Positions 23,027 through 31,436 of a DNA stretch of 33,807 nucleotides are shown piece by piece (the stretch's first letter is position 1; each line of letters begins with the position of its first letter). The position numbers were made by a program, and so were the translations under genes. Origin of the DNA: Nitrospirota bacterium (GTDB taxonomy: Bacteria > Nitrospirota > Nitrospiria > Nitrospirales > Nitrospiraceae); the NCBI GenBank assembly GCA_005877775.1, contig VBOJ01000085.1, positions 1-33,807 on the forward strand. The letters run 5' to 3'. The notes under the pieces were generated by a model. It was given only the letters and a program-made list of their open reading frames with translations, did no database searches and had not been told where the DNA came from.

Positions 23027-24934
23027 TTACCTTTTGTCCTTGGGGAGATACTCGTTGAGGCCGCGCCGGATGATTCCGCTCGAGAGTGAGGGGTAGTCGC
23101 CATGAAGTGCGCGCGTTCCGATGGCAGTCAAGATTCGATCGCGATTGCGAAGCAGCTCCCGGATGTTCCTGTCGATTCGTTCTTTGGCATTCCTGAAAAA
23201 TTCCTCAGCCAGGTCCCATGCCTCGTGGCGTCCAGCGGTTCGCTCCTTCGACTCCGCAGACAGGACCGTCGCGGCGATCGTAAGCAGATCTTCGCCCACC
23301 GCCTCGATCCGGTTCTGCCTGCCTTGATCATCTCGCAGCGCCGCCCGATGCATGACCATCGCGTACACGATCGCCCGCGCGAGGCGCCGGCTTGCCCGCT
23401 CGGCGTAACGCAGTGTGCTGCGGACTTTGGGGTGTCGCATCTCCAAGCGGGATGAGAGCGAGTTGCGTCGCCATTGCCTCCAGTACCAAGGAATGTAGAA
23501 ACGAAGGAGTCTGACGAATTCCCTGATCCTTTCAATCCCAGTCACCCGTTCATCGAAGTAGGTTCGTGCCCGGTCGAGGTGCGGGCTGAGCCCCTCGCGC
23601 GCCACGAACGGTCGCAACACATCCGTGGCCCCTTCGCCAATGCGGTACATCTCGGCGTCACGGACGAGCTGTTCGATGCCGAATCCAGGTTCCCCGCGGA
23701 GCCGTTTGGACTCTGCCGTCTCATAGCCCATCCCGCCAAAGATGATTTGGGCGTCCTTCAGCAAGTGGATCGTCTTTTCCGAACAAAACATCTTCGCGAT
23801 CGCGGCTTCGATGCGGATGTCATACTGTTTGTGATCCGCCAGATGCCAAACCAGCAACGCCAGCGTTTCCATCGCAAACAGGCTCGCTGCCATCTGACCG
23901 ATCCGCATCTGCTGCGTTTGGCGCTCCCCGATGGGTTTTTGAAAGGTCTGCCGCGAGTTCGCCCGGTCGAGGGTGGGCTGCCAGGCCTGTTTGGCCATAC
24001 CCAGGCAGATAGCAGGAACGCTGATGGCGCGTCCGACGTTGAGAATGATGAGGGCGTATTTGAGTCCTTTCCCGATCTCGCCGATGACGTTCTCGACGGG
24101 GACGCGCACATCCTGGAACGTCATGTGCGCGTTTTCAATTCCACGACATCCCTCAAACTGACACCGTTGGCGAATCTGCACCCCGGCCTGATGCATGTCG
24201 AGGATGAAGGCCGTATGCACCAGGTCCTCGGCTCCCTTCCCCTCCGGCACGGGCACCCAGACCGACTTACCGTCGCGATGAGCCCGTTTGGCCGGGACGC
24301 GCGCGATCAGAGTGGCGAAGCGGGCAATGGGCCCGTTCGTACACCAGAGTTTCTCGCCATGCACGATAAACTGGCTGCCGGTTGAATCCAGCACCGCCTC
24401 GGTCTGGATGTTCGCGGCATCAGAGCCAGTCATCGGTTCTGTGAGCGCGAAGGCGGAGATGGCTTCGCGAGCCACGCACGGCAGGTACTTCTGTTTTTGC
24501 TCCTCGTTGCCGAAAAGGAGAATCGGCATGGCGATGCCGATGGATTGGGGCACGGCCACCGTGAGTGCCAAAATATTGCTCCAACTGGCCATGAGCGTGA
24601 GTACGCGGCCGTAATTCTTATATGAGAATCCGAGCCCTCCGTACTGATTGGGGATCTTCATCCCGAAGGCTCCGAGCTCGAACAAGCCCTTGAGTACGGT
24701 GTCCGGAATCTTGGCCATGCGCTCGATTTCGTCCGAATCGACGTGGTTGATGAGAAAGGCTTCGATTTTCTTGCAATAGGCTTCCCCGGCCCTTCTCTCT
24801 TCGGCCGGCTCTTCGGGCGGAAGGAGCAGATCAAAATCAGGCTTGCCTTCAAACAGACCGGCCATGAAGCTCACACCGGTGATGCGCTCTCGGGCTTCCT
24901 CGATCCGCTCCAGGCCCTTAAACAGTTTCGACAT
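23027..24934 (-). CDS. Acyl-CoA dehydrogenase, long-chain type with C-terminal extension
   Basis: Introduces the trans-2 double bond into acyl-CoA, using FAD. Residues about 50-450 form the dehydrogenase core: FALTEPMTGSDAANIQTEA (FAD/substrate region), GEKLWCTNGPIARF, and EMYRIGEGATDVLRPFVAREG with the probable catalytic base Glu434. The last 185 residues form an extra helical domain like that of mitochondrial VLCAD/ACAD9, which binds membrane in those proteins; this suggests long-chain substrates at the inner membrane. The 635-residue length agrees with that group. The ATG is at 24932-24934. Adjacent genes give no fatty-acid pathway context, and electron-transfer flavoprotein genes are not in the window. 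Confidence 0.9.
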   Translation of the reverse strand: MSKLFKGLERIEEARERITGVSFMAGLFEGKPDFDLLLPPEEPAEERRAGEAYCKKIEAFLINHVDSDEIERMAKIPDTVLKGLFELGAFGMKIPNQYGGLGFSYKNYGRVLTLMASWSNILALTVAVPQSIGIAMPILLFGNEEQKQKYLPCVAREAISAFALTEPMTGSDAANIQTEAVLDSTGSQFIVHGEKLWCTNGPIARFATLIARVPAKRAHRDGKSVWVPVPEGKGAEDLVHTAFILDMHQAGVQIRQRCQFEGCRGIENAHMTFQDVRVPVENVIGEIGKGLKYALIILNVGRAISVPAICLGMAKQAWQPTLDRANSRQTFQKPIGERQTQQMRIGQMAASLFAMETLALLVWHLADHKQYDIRIEAAIAKMFCSEKTIHLLKDAQIIFGGMGYETAESKRLRGEPGFGIEQLVRDAEMYRIGEGATDVLRPFVAREGLSPHLDRARTYFDERVTGIERIREFVRLLRFYIPWYWRQWRRNSLSSRLEMRHPKVRSTLRYAERASRRLARAIVYAMVMHRAALRDDQGRQNRIEAVGEDLLTIAATVLSAESKERTAGRHEAWDLAEEFFRNAKERIDRNIRELLRNRDRILTAIGTRALHGDYPSLSSGIIRRGLNEYLPKDKR

Positions 24935-25223
24935 CCGCGCCCCTCACTTGTGCGGAGCTCCAGGTACAGGCTCGGTCACCAAGACTTGATCAATCATTCA
25001 ACCCTCTGGCTCTGATCAACAAATACCCTAGTTGACTGGATGGTCTCCCAGCTCTCCCAGAAACACGGATCGTGAACGGAGTCTGTAGGTTGAGTTTACT
25101 TCTTCGGATGACGGAAGGCTAGGCCGAACGAAGATCTCGGCAATGGGAGTAGACAGATAGGAAGACAGGTCGAACGCTCTCGATTGGATACTCGGCCACT
25201 TAGACAATGCTTCGGCGGTGGCC

Positions 25224-25901
25224 TTAGTTGTCAGAATGCGGCAGCGTGATGGGCGATAGTTCGGCGGGCAGCAGCAAGGTCAGCGAAAACGGCGCGGTGA
25301 CGTCCTTTTGCGCGACGGCGCACAGGGAGCAGAGTTGCGGCGCCGATTTCGGCGGAAACGACAGCAGCGCGGGGAAGACGAACAAAGGTAGCAGCGCCGA
25401 CGAAGACGCCAGATGGAGCCGGAGGGCCATCAGCACGTCCCGCACGCGCGCGGCCTGCTGCTCCTCCGGAACATGATCGGCCACGGCAATGCCGGCTTCC
25501 CACAATGGTCTCGTAATGCCGACCGGTACGGGTAGTCCCATTTCGTGAGCGGCGGGAGAGACGTCAATCAAATACCCTCTCTGAATCGCTTCTTCACGGC
25601 TGATCATCTGCGGCTGTGGAACATCGAGTGGCTTGTCGGACTCCGCCTGTGGCTGCGATAGTTCCGAGGCGGCAGGGGCCTGGAGATCGCGCACGGTCGG
25701 TTCGTCAGCAGCGCGCGTTTCAACTGATTCGAGCTGATCGGCGCCAGATGGCTGATCCGAAAGGACAGGCGCCGGCAACGCCTTCACAATGCCGTCGTAC
25801 ACGACCCGGGCGGACAGGGACCACGCGGGGTTGAACGGACGCCCCGTGAAAGCCGCCTCCGCGGCTTTCTTTTCATCATGGGAGAGCGCACGCGATTTCA
25901 T
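25224..25901 (-). CDS. Hypothetical protein with DUF6573-like motif
   Basis: A 225-residue protein that I recognise only in part. The N-terminal 40 residues (SHDEKKAAEAAFTGRPFNPAWSLSARVVYDG) look like a conserved small domain. A Pro/Glu/Ala-rich low-complexity stretch follows (about 45-95). Then ISREEAIQRGYLIDVSPAAHEMGLPVPVGITRPLWEAG resembles the DUF6573 family, found in many mobile-element and chromosomal proteins with unknown function. The C-terminal third is hydrophobic but not clearly membrane-spanning. I start at ATG 25899-25901; a TTG eight codons earlier is possible. The gene ends in front of a 290-bp gap that holds no gene I can see. It follows the CCA-adding enzyme gene by 33 bp. 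Confidence 0.6.
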   Translation of the reverse strand: MKSRALSHDEKKAAEAAFTGRPFNPAWSLSARVVYDGIVKALPAPVLSDQPSGADQLESVETRAADEPTVRDLQAPAASELSQPQAESDKPLDVPQPQMISREEAIQRGYLIDVSPAAHEMGLPVPVGITRPLWEAGIAVADHVPEEQQAARVRDVLMALRLHLASSSALLPLFVFPALLSFPPKSAPQLCSLCAVAQKDVTAPFSLTLLLPAELSPITLPHSDN

Positions 25902-25934
25902 GACGTGTCGTAGATAACTCCTCAACGAGCGAGG

Positions 25935-27296
25935 TCAAGGGGTGACGGCATTGATGATTCGCTTGGCCAGGTTCCTCTCATCGGCCTTGGTCTGAACCTC
26001 GCCGTTCAGGCGAGCGCTGAGCAACTGACTCAGGATTTTCTTAAAAATGGGGCCTGGTTTTAGACCCATGGTTTTCAAGTCGGTTCCGGTCAGGATCGGT
26101 TTGACGTGCCTGTAGGTGGTGAGGTAAGCAGAAACGCGGCGTTTGACCGATTCAGATCTGGCCTTCGCCATGAGGAACAGCAGGGTCTCGTCGGAAAGGC
26201 CGACCAGCACCCGATACACCTCGGCTGGTCGTAAAGGCGGGCGCCTGGCCAGGCGCCGCAGGAGCTTGCTTGACGAATCGCGACTGACTCTGATCTTTTC
26301 GGCATGCCGTACCGAAAGTTTGAGCCGCCTCAGGGTCTCGCCGACCGCCTGGCTCGGGATCACTTCCATGAGCGCCATGAAATAGACGAGCCAGCCGTCC
26401 ATCAGGTCTGCAGGGGACCCCGAAGACGCGCCTGCGACACTTACCTTTCGATCCGCCCAATTCAACGAGGTACGCTTGTACCAGTCGAGCACCTTTGGGA
26501 CTGCCTTCAGGAGGACATCCAGTCGAGCGGACCATTTCAGCGCCGGATGGACGAAGTGGAGCAGGTTCAGTGCTCCCAAGCGAGCGATCATCTTGCGCGG
26601 TTCCTCTTCGGAGAGTAGCAGGATCAATTCTTCGGAGAGCCGTGAGCCGGATAGACGATGGATCAGATCGATCTTGCCCACTCCTTTGATCAGCGCCAAG
26701 GTTTCCGTCCCAAGCCGGAATCCGAAGCGCTGCTCAAATCGAATGGCCCGGAACACCCGTGTCGGGTCCTCCACGAAGCTCAGGCTATGCAGGACACGAA
26801 TTGTCCTCTTGTTCAGGTCTCGCTGACCTCCATAGAAATCCATGAGCTCCCCGAAATGGCCCGGGTTGAGACGGATGGCCAGCGTATTGATCGTGAAGTC
26901 GCGGCGGTAGAGATCTTCATTAATCGAACTTCGTTGAACGGTGGGTAGAGCAGTCGGGTATTCATAATGTTCGGTTCGGGCGGTGGCAACGTCCAGCTTG
27001 AACCCGTCCGGAAAGACGATGACGGCCGTCTCAAAGCGATCATGCGCTTTCACTTCCGCCTCCGCCGGTCTGGCCAGTGCACGGGCATAGGCGATGCCGT
27101 CTCCTTCGATGACGAGATCCAGATCCAGGGTGGGTTGTCCCAGGAGCAGATCGCGCACAAAGCCTCCGACCACAAACGCCGACACCGAGGTTCGTTCGGC
27201 CAACTCCCCTGCCTGTTTCAGTATCCGGAAAACCCGGCTCGGGAGACGACCTTGCAACATCGTTGGGTGGCGCCGAATAGACGACAGGCTGCGCAC
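25935..27296 (-). CDS. CCA-adding or A-adding tRNA nucleotidyltransferase (class II)
   Basis: A polymerase-beta-superfamily enzyme of 453 residues that completes or repairs tRNA 3' CCA ends. SAFVVGGFVRDLLLGQPTLDLDLVIEG contains the GG and the metal-binding Asp58-x-Asp60. SINEDLYRRDFTINTLAIRL and DPTRVFRAIRFEQRFGFRL are the second and third class-II motifs, followed by a helical neck and body. Nitrospirota and relatives often split CCA addition between CC- and A-adding enzymes, and poly(A) polymerase is a close relative, so specificity is not fixed here. The GTG start 27294-27296 has AGGGA upstream; ATG 27260 lacks a ribosome-binding site. The CBS and DHH domains fused to some homologs are absent. 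Confidence 0.88.
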   Translation of the reverse strand: MRSLSSIRRHPTMLQGRLPSRVFRILKQAGELAERTSVSAFVVGGFVRDLLLGQPTLDLDLVIEGDGIAYARALARPAEAEVKAHDRFETAVIVFPDGFKLDVATARTEHYEYPTALPTVQRSSINEDLYRRDFTINTLAIRLNPGHFGELMDFYGGQRDLNKRTIRVLHSLSFVEDPTRVFRAIRFEQRFGFRLGTETLALIKGVGKIDLIHRLSGSRLSEELILLLSEEEPRKMIARLGALNLLHFVHPALKWSARLDVLLKAVPKVLDWYKRTSLNWADRKVSVAGASSGSPADLMDGWLVYFMALMEVIPSQAVGETLRRLKLSVRHAEKIRVSRDSSSKLLRRLARRPPLRPAEVYRVLVGLSDETLLFLMAKARSESVKRRVSAYLTTYRHVKPILTGTDLKTMGLKPGPIFKKILSQLLSARLNGEVQTKADERNLAKRIINAVTP

Positions 27297-27368
27297 AGCG
27301 AAGATGTCCCTCTAGGATTCGACCGCTTGGTGACAGGGGCCAGTACCTTCCACCTTCAACTGAAGATG

Positions 27369-28322
27369 TTAGCGTAGCCCGGTTGCTTGTGGGATTGTGG
27401 TCGGCTGGTTTTGGGTATCCGTCACATCGCGCAGATCTCTGGCACAGCGGAAGCCCAGCCAGTTCATCTTGGTGTTTGGGTCGGCCCCGTTGCGCTGGGC
27501 GGGACGAACGCTGGGGGTGCTGTCAATCCACCCGCCACCACGAAAGGCCTTCTGCGTCCCTTTCTCCGGCCCCTTCGGATTGCGATCCGGCGCCGACTTG
27601 TAATAGTTTGCGTCGTACCAGTCGGCCGTCCATTCCGCCACATTGCCGGCCATTTGATAGACGCCGTAAGGGCTGACTGCGTTCTCGTACTTGTCCACCG
27701 AGATGATCGGTGGATAAAGCAGCAGTCGCTCCGGCCGGTCGCGGACCGGCCCAGACAAGCCGGTGCGGCCAAAGTTCGCCCGGCTCAGTCCCGCCGGCTG
27801 ATTGCCCCAGGGATAGATACGCCCGTCATCGCCGCGCGCCGCCTTCTCCCATTCCGCCGAGGTCGGCAAGCGCTTCCCCGCCCACTTGCAGTAGGCGTCG
27901 GCGTCGTGCCAGGACACGTGCATCACCGGGTGGTTGGCCATCGTTTCCTGGAAATTGCCTCCGTCATACTGCCAGTCCAAGAGAGGCGGCCGATCGGTGG
28001 TGAGCACAAATTTGAGATACTGGACCGTCGTGACTTCGTACTTGTCGATCTCGTAAGCATCCAGATAGACCTTCCGCTGAGGAAACTCCGGCTGATATGC
28101 GTTCCGATCCACTTTCTTGTCGCTGCCCATGATGAACCAGCCGGCCGGAATGAAGACCATTTCATCATGAGCCGGCAACTTCGCACGCTCAGCCGCTATT
28201 TTTTTCCCTTCTGGGGTCCACTCGCGGGTTACGTCCGCAACATCCAGCGCGCCGGCAACCCTGGCAAGGCCAACCAGTGCCAGGACGACACCTGCCATGC
28301 CTCTTTTCTTTTTCCTAAACAC
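27369..28322 (-). CDS. Secreted SUMF1/FGE-like protein (second copy)
   Basis: A 317-residue protein. I start at GTG 28320-28322, ten bases after AAGGAGG: this gives VFRKKKRGMAGVVLALVGLARVAG, a good signal peptide. The domain matches the copy at 20818 segment by segment: MVFIPAGWFIMGSD, KVYLDAYEIDKYEVTTVQYLKF, PVMHVSWHDADAYCKWAGKRLPTSAEWEKAARG, YQMAGNVAEWTADWYDANYY, NPKGPEKGTQKAFRGGGW, GFRCA. The Cys pair of active formylglycine-generating enzymes is missing here as well (GGGWIDSTPSVRP). It follows a LolA/DUF4412-like secreted protein gene, with repeat element E in the gap, so both may act in the periplasm. Substrate unknown. Confidence 0.82.
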   Translation of the reverse strand: MFRKKKRGMAGVVLALVGLARVAGALDVADVTREWTPEGKKIAAERAKLPAHDEMVFIPAGWFIMGSDKKVDRNAYQPEFPQRKVYLDAYEIDKYEVTTVQYLKFVLTTDRPPLLDWQYDGGNFQETMANHPVMHVSWHDADAYCKWAGKRLPTSAEWEKAARGDDGRIYPWGNQPAGLSRANFGRTGLSGPVRDRPERLLLYPPIISVDKYENAVSPYGVYQMAGNVAEWTADWYDANYYKSAPDRNPKGPEKGTQKAFRGGGWIDSTPSVRPAQRNGADPNTKMNWLGFRCARDLRDVTDTQNQPTTIPQATGLR

Positions 28323-28351
28323 TCGCGCGATTCCTCCTTGTTGCAAGGTAC

Positions 28352-28500
28352 GTCACTCGTCATCCGTTATTCGTCATCCGTTATCCGTCAGTCGTTAAAG
28401 ATTGGTCGTGAACTCCTGGAGCCGATTCGTTGCTCCTTGCGAATGACGACTGACGAGTAACTAATGACGTTCCCGTTGACGAATGACGACTGACCAATCT
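28352..28500. repeat. Inverted heptamer-type repeat element E
   Basis: The left arm is seven 7-bp units near GTCATCC (28352-28400). The right arm consists of inverse units near GAATGAC (28441-28494) and contains a perfect 14-bp direct repeat (28441-28454 and 28481-28494). A perfect 9-bp inverted pair (28399-28407 and 28492-28500) links the inner end of the left arm with the outer end of the right arm. The last bases overlap the stop codon (28499-28501) of the next gene. It is the longest of the non-coding elements. Confidence 0.75.
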
Positions 28501-29107
28501 ACATCGCCTGATCGGGGATGCCGGTTTTGTTCTGATCAAACTCTTCCAATGGCTGGAAATTGAGCGGCAATTGGAACAGGAAATCTGACACAGGCCGTAG
28601 CTTCACATGCTGATATTCCACGATCCAACTGCCATCCTTCTTGGCCAGCTTCAGTGGGAAGTGAATATCGGTCGCCAACCACTGATAGTAGTGGTCGGTC
28701 CGGTCACCCCTGCGCACCGTCACCTCGTACAACGTGGTCGGATGCCCGTCGAGCGTTTCCGCCCCGATTTCCTCTCGCACCACCTCGCCCTCCAACAACT
28801 CCGTCACCTTCGGAGCCTGTTCAGGATCATAGGGGACGGTCTTGAAGTGTTTCATGCGAGAGAGCAGGAGCCACATCACCTGCTTGTCCTTTCGCACGAT
28901 CGTCACGTTGACCGGACCCAGATCGTGGTGCTCCAGGCGCCACATTTCGTCGCGGTAGTAGATGTTGGCCTTGCGACTGTGACCGTTGATCCGCGTGATC
29001 TGGTCCGCGGAAAACTCGAGGGCCCAGGCACTAGGCAGGCCGGCTAGCCAGACCGCACAGGAGATGATCGTCGCCAGTCGTCCCATCGTGAGGCGAGAGT
29101 CTATCAT
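28499..29107 (-). CDS. Secreted LolA/DUF4412-like protein
   Basis: A 202-residue protein with a signal peptide (hydrophobic about 12-27, ending SAWA-LE). The mature part has the alternating beta pattern of the LolA-like fold as seen in DUF4412 proteins: ADQITRINGHSRKANIYYRDEMWRLEHHDLG, VTIVRKDKQVMWLLLSRMKHFKTVPYD, ETLDGHPTTLYEVTV, HYYQWLATDIHFPLKL. Proteins with this fold bind lipid or act at the outer membrane. The ATG 29105-29107 and the ATG seven codons later (29086) are both possible; a TATGAT box over the first favours the second. Its 3' end lies in repeat element E, followed by the second SUMF1-like gene in the same direction. Confidence 0.7.
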   Translation of the reverse strand: MIDSRLTMGRLATIISCAVWLAGLPSAWALEFSADQITRINGHSRKANIYYRDEMWRLEHHDLGPVNVTIVRKDKQVMWLLLSRMKHFKTVPYDPEQAPKVTELLEGEVVREEIGAETLDGHPTTLYEVTVRRGDRTDHYYQWLATDIHFPLKLAKKDGSWIVEYQHVKLRPVSDFLFQLPLNFQPLEEFDQNKTGIPDQAM

Positions 29108-29159
29108 AGACCAATTACAATTTTCCCCCTCTCACAGGATACCCTTTGACCGATAGCCT

Positions 29160-29187
29160 TTGACAGGCCTCAAGAATCCTGTAATAT
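29160..29187 (+). promoter_or_regulatory. Putative sigma-70 promoter of the REC-GGDEF-EAL gene
   Basis: Perfect TTGACA (29160-29165), 16-bp spacer, and TAATAT (29182-29187) preceded by TG. The predicted start is near 29194, 34 bp before the ATG at 29228. Confidence 0.6.
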
Positions 29188-29227
29188 CCGAGTTCTGATA
29201 CAGGACCCCAGAGCAAGGCGATCCTCC

Positions 29228-30931
29228 ATGATCAAGATCCTGCTGGTCGAAGACAATGAGGCTGACGCCCGTCTCACGAAGGACATGCTGGCCGAGCAAC
29301 GCGACCGATTCGATGTAGTCCACGTTGATCACCTGAGCGAGGCGCTTCGGCGCCTCAGGCGGGAACCCTTTCACCTGGTCCTGCTGGACCTCTCGCTGTC
29401 TGATTCACATGGCCTCGATACGCTCCGCCAAGTCCAGGCGAAAAGCCCGAGCCTGCCGATTTTGGTGCTAAGCGGGCTCAACGACGAGGGGATTGCCCTC
29501 CAGGCTGTGCAGAATGGAGCGCAGGACTACCTGGTCAAAGGCCAAGCGAATGGGGATCTCCTCGCGCGCGCCATCCGCTACGCCGTCGAACGCAAACGGG
29601 CGGAAGAACGCCTGATCTATTTAGCCCAATACGATCACTTGACCGGCGTGGCGAATCGCACCCTCTTGCGCGACCGCCTGCTTCTGGCTCTGGCCCGGAG
29701 CAAGCGCAAGGACCAAACGGTTGGACTCATGTTCTTAGATCTGGATCGCTTCAAGGCGATCAACGATACCCTCGGCCACGATATCGGAGATCAGCTCCTG
29801 AAGGCCGTGGCGGAGCGGCTGAAAAGTTGCGTCCGGCAGATGGATACCGTCGCCCGCATGGGCGGCGATGAATTCGGCATCCTGCTGGAAGCCATCCCGA
29901 GCGAGCGAGGGCTGACCACCTTGGCGCAACGAATCCTCGACACCATCGCTCAGCCCTTCGTCTTGGAAGGGCATCAGGTCTTTGCGACCGTCAGCATCGG
30001 CATCACCGTCTATCCCACCGATGACGAGGATAGCAATAATCTCCTGAAACACGCCGACACCGCCATGTACCGGGCCAAACAACACGGAGGCAACACCTAC
30101 CAGTTTTTCACACCGGAGATGCAGGCCGCGGTCCGCGAACGATTGGCGATGGAACAGGCGCTCCGGAAGGGATTGGCGAAGAAGGAATTCGTGCTGCACT
30201 ATCAGCCGTTTTTCGACCTGGCCACTCGAACGGTCACGGGTATCGAGGCGATTGTGCGTTGGCTCAGTCCTGCTGCTGGGCTCACCATGCCGGCCCACTT
30301 CATCCCAATTGCTGAAGAGACCGGCCTCATAATCCCCCTCGGGGCTTGGGTGCTGCGATCCGCCTGCGCTCAAGCCAAGAAGTGGCAGGAAGCAGGATTT
30401 CCCTCGCTGCGTATCGCCGTCAACATCTCGGACCGGCAGTTCAGGCAGCGCAACATCGCAAGCAGCCTGTCGCAGATCCTGCATGACACAGGGCTTGATC
30501 CGCACAGCCTGGAACTGGAATTTCCCGAAAGCGTCTTCATGCTGAATACCGACGCGGCTATCACAACTCTGAAGGAGTTGAAGAAGCTGGGGGTCAGACT
30601 CTCCATTGATGACTTTGGTGTGGGGTTTTCGTCGCTGAGCCACTTGAAGCAGTTCCCTCTTGACACGCTCAAGATCGATCAGTCCTTTGTTCGAGACATC
30701 CCTTCCGATCCCGACGCGGCGGCGTTCGTCGCAGCCATTATCGCGATGGCCCGGAGCTTGAAACTCACCGTGATCGGGGAGGGTGTGGAAACCAACGCGC
30801 AGGCGGCCTTCTTAGCCGAAAAGGGGTGTCATGTGATTCAGGGGTATCTCTGCAGCGAGCCGGTGCCTCCAGAGGACTTGCCCAGACTTCTGCGAGAAGC
30901 TGGTGATTCCACGAGACGGAATGGAACCTAG
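29228..30931 (+). CDS. Response regulator with GGDEF and EAL domains (cyclic di-GMP turnover)
   Basis: A 567-residue cytoplasmic protein. REC domain 1-120 with phospho-acceptor Asp54 and Lys104. GGDEF domain about 128-295: the motif GGDEF (212-216) is intact and the RxxD inhibitory site (203-206) is present, so it should be an active, feedback-controlled diguanylate cyclase. EAL domain about 305-555: Glu340 (EAI in place of EAL), Asn399, Glu434 (LEFPES in place of LExTES), Asp461-Asp462, Lys482 and EGVE are all kept, so phosphodiesterase activity is possible. No histidine kinase lies beside it. The ATG follows a perfect TTGACA promoter. Net output (make or degrade cyclic di-GMP) depends on phosphorylation and is not visible. 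Confidence 0.93.
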   Translation: MIKILLVEDNEADARLTKDMLAEQRDRFDVVHVDHLSEALRRLRREPFHLVLLDLSLSDSHGLDTLRQVQAKSPSLPILVLSGLNDEGIALQAVQNGAQDYLVKGQANGDLLARAIRYAVERKRAEERLIYLAQYDHLTGVANRTLLRDRLLLALARSKRKDQTVGLMFLDLDRFKAINDTLGHDIGDQLLKAVAERLKSCVRQMDTVARMGGDEFGILLEAIPSERGLTTLAQRILDTIAQPFVLEGHQVFATVSIGITVYPTDDEDSNNLLKHADTAMYRAKQHGGNTYQFFTPEMQAAVRERLAMEQALRKGLAKKEFVLHYQPFFDLATRTVTGIEAIVRWLSPAAGLTMPAHFIPIAEETGLIIPLGAWVLRSACAQAKKWQEAGFPSLRIAVNISDRQFRQRNIASSLSQILHDTGLDPHSLELEFPESVFMLNTDAAITTLKELKKLGVRLSIDDFGVGFSSLSHLKQFPLDTLKIDQSFVRDIPSDPDAAAFVAAIIAMARSLKLTVIGEGVETNAQAAFLAEKGCHVIQGYLCSEPVPPEDLPRLLREAGDSTRRNGT

Positions 30932-30965
30932 GGCCTCTGGCGCAAGGCGCCTGCAAGCGGGGACA

Positions 30966-31262
30966 TCAGCGGAGCTCGATCCCATAGCGGGGTGGTGAGA
31001 TGGCCTCGCTGCGACAGCGGGGACAGCGGCTCGGGCAGGTCAGGCGGGTTCGCTCCCGGAAGACAAAGCCGCAGTCTCCACACCTGGATGGTTCCAGGAC
31101 AAACCGGCGCGTTCGGTCGCGCGCCACCGACTTGGCGACATGGATCAGATGGTCCTCGACCTGCCGTTCCGGCACTCCAACCAGTTCGGCAAGCTGGCGG
31201 GACGAGTAGAGTGTCCCGGTGATGCTCTGCATGATGAGCTGCCTGATGGTCAACTCCGCCAC
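30966..31262 (-). CDS. HTH plus Zn-ribbon transcriptional regulator (COG3357-like)
   Basis: A 98-residue protein. Residues 1-50 look like a winged helix (LTIRQLIMQSITGTLYSSRQLAELVGVPERQVEDHLIHVAKS). Residues 55-98 are a zinc ribbon with Cys61, Cys64, Cys80 and Cys83 (CGDCGFVFRERTRL...SRCPRCRSEAI). This arrangement matches COG3357, a predicted regulator best known from methanogenic archaea. The start is GTG 31262, six bases after AAGGAG; the frame is open to 31583 but the upstream part has no domain-like sequence and overlaps the divergent phosphoribosyltransferase gene. It converges with the REC-GGDEF-EAL gene and diverges from the phosphoribosyltransferase-alcohol dehydrogenase run, which it might control. 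Confidence 0.78.
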   Translation of the reverse strand: MAELTIRQLIMQSITGTLYSSRQLAELVGVPERQVEDHLIHVAKSVARDRTRRFVLEPSRCGDCGFVFRERTRLTCPSRCPRCRSEAISPPRYGIELR

Positions 31263-31436
31263 TCCCCTCTCCTTCAAGGGCAAGAGCCCATGAGGCACCC
31301 TGCTTGAGACGTTGGGGTCGATGCATCTCTGAGGGCTGCCCCCGATTGGGCGGCAGTATAGTGGAACAGGGGTTTGAAAGACAGTGCCAGATGCCGGTCG
31401 CGGGTGCTTGTGAAAGGTGGAGGCGTTGAGAAGACG

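Noticed and set aside
23474-24385. Open frame of about 303 codons opposite the acyl-CoA dehydrogenase
   Set aside because: Antisense shadow of a well-supported gene; the translation is low in hydrophobic periodicity and there is no ribosome-binding site.
27387-28460. Long open frame (357 codons) on the plus strand opposite the second SUMF1-like gene
   Set aside because: It is antisense to a gene with clear domain motifs, its translation has no recognisable pattern, and it owes its length to high GC content. It also runs through repeat element E.
29735-30643. Open frame of about 302 codons opposite the GGDEF-EAL gene
   Set aside because: Antisense shadow; the sense strand carries intact catalytic motifs throughout.
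30935-30960. GC-rich hairpin between the converging GGDEF-EAL and HTH/Zn-ribbon genes
   Set aside because: The stem is only 5 bp with a 3-base loop and lacks a T-tract in both directions, so I do not call a terminator.
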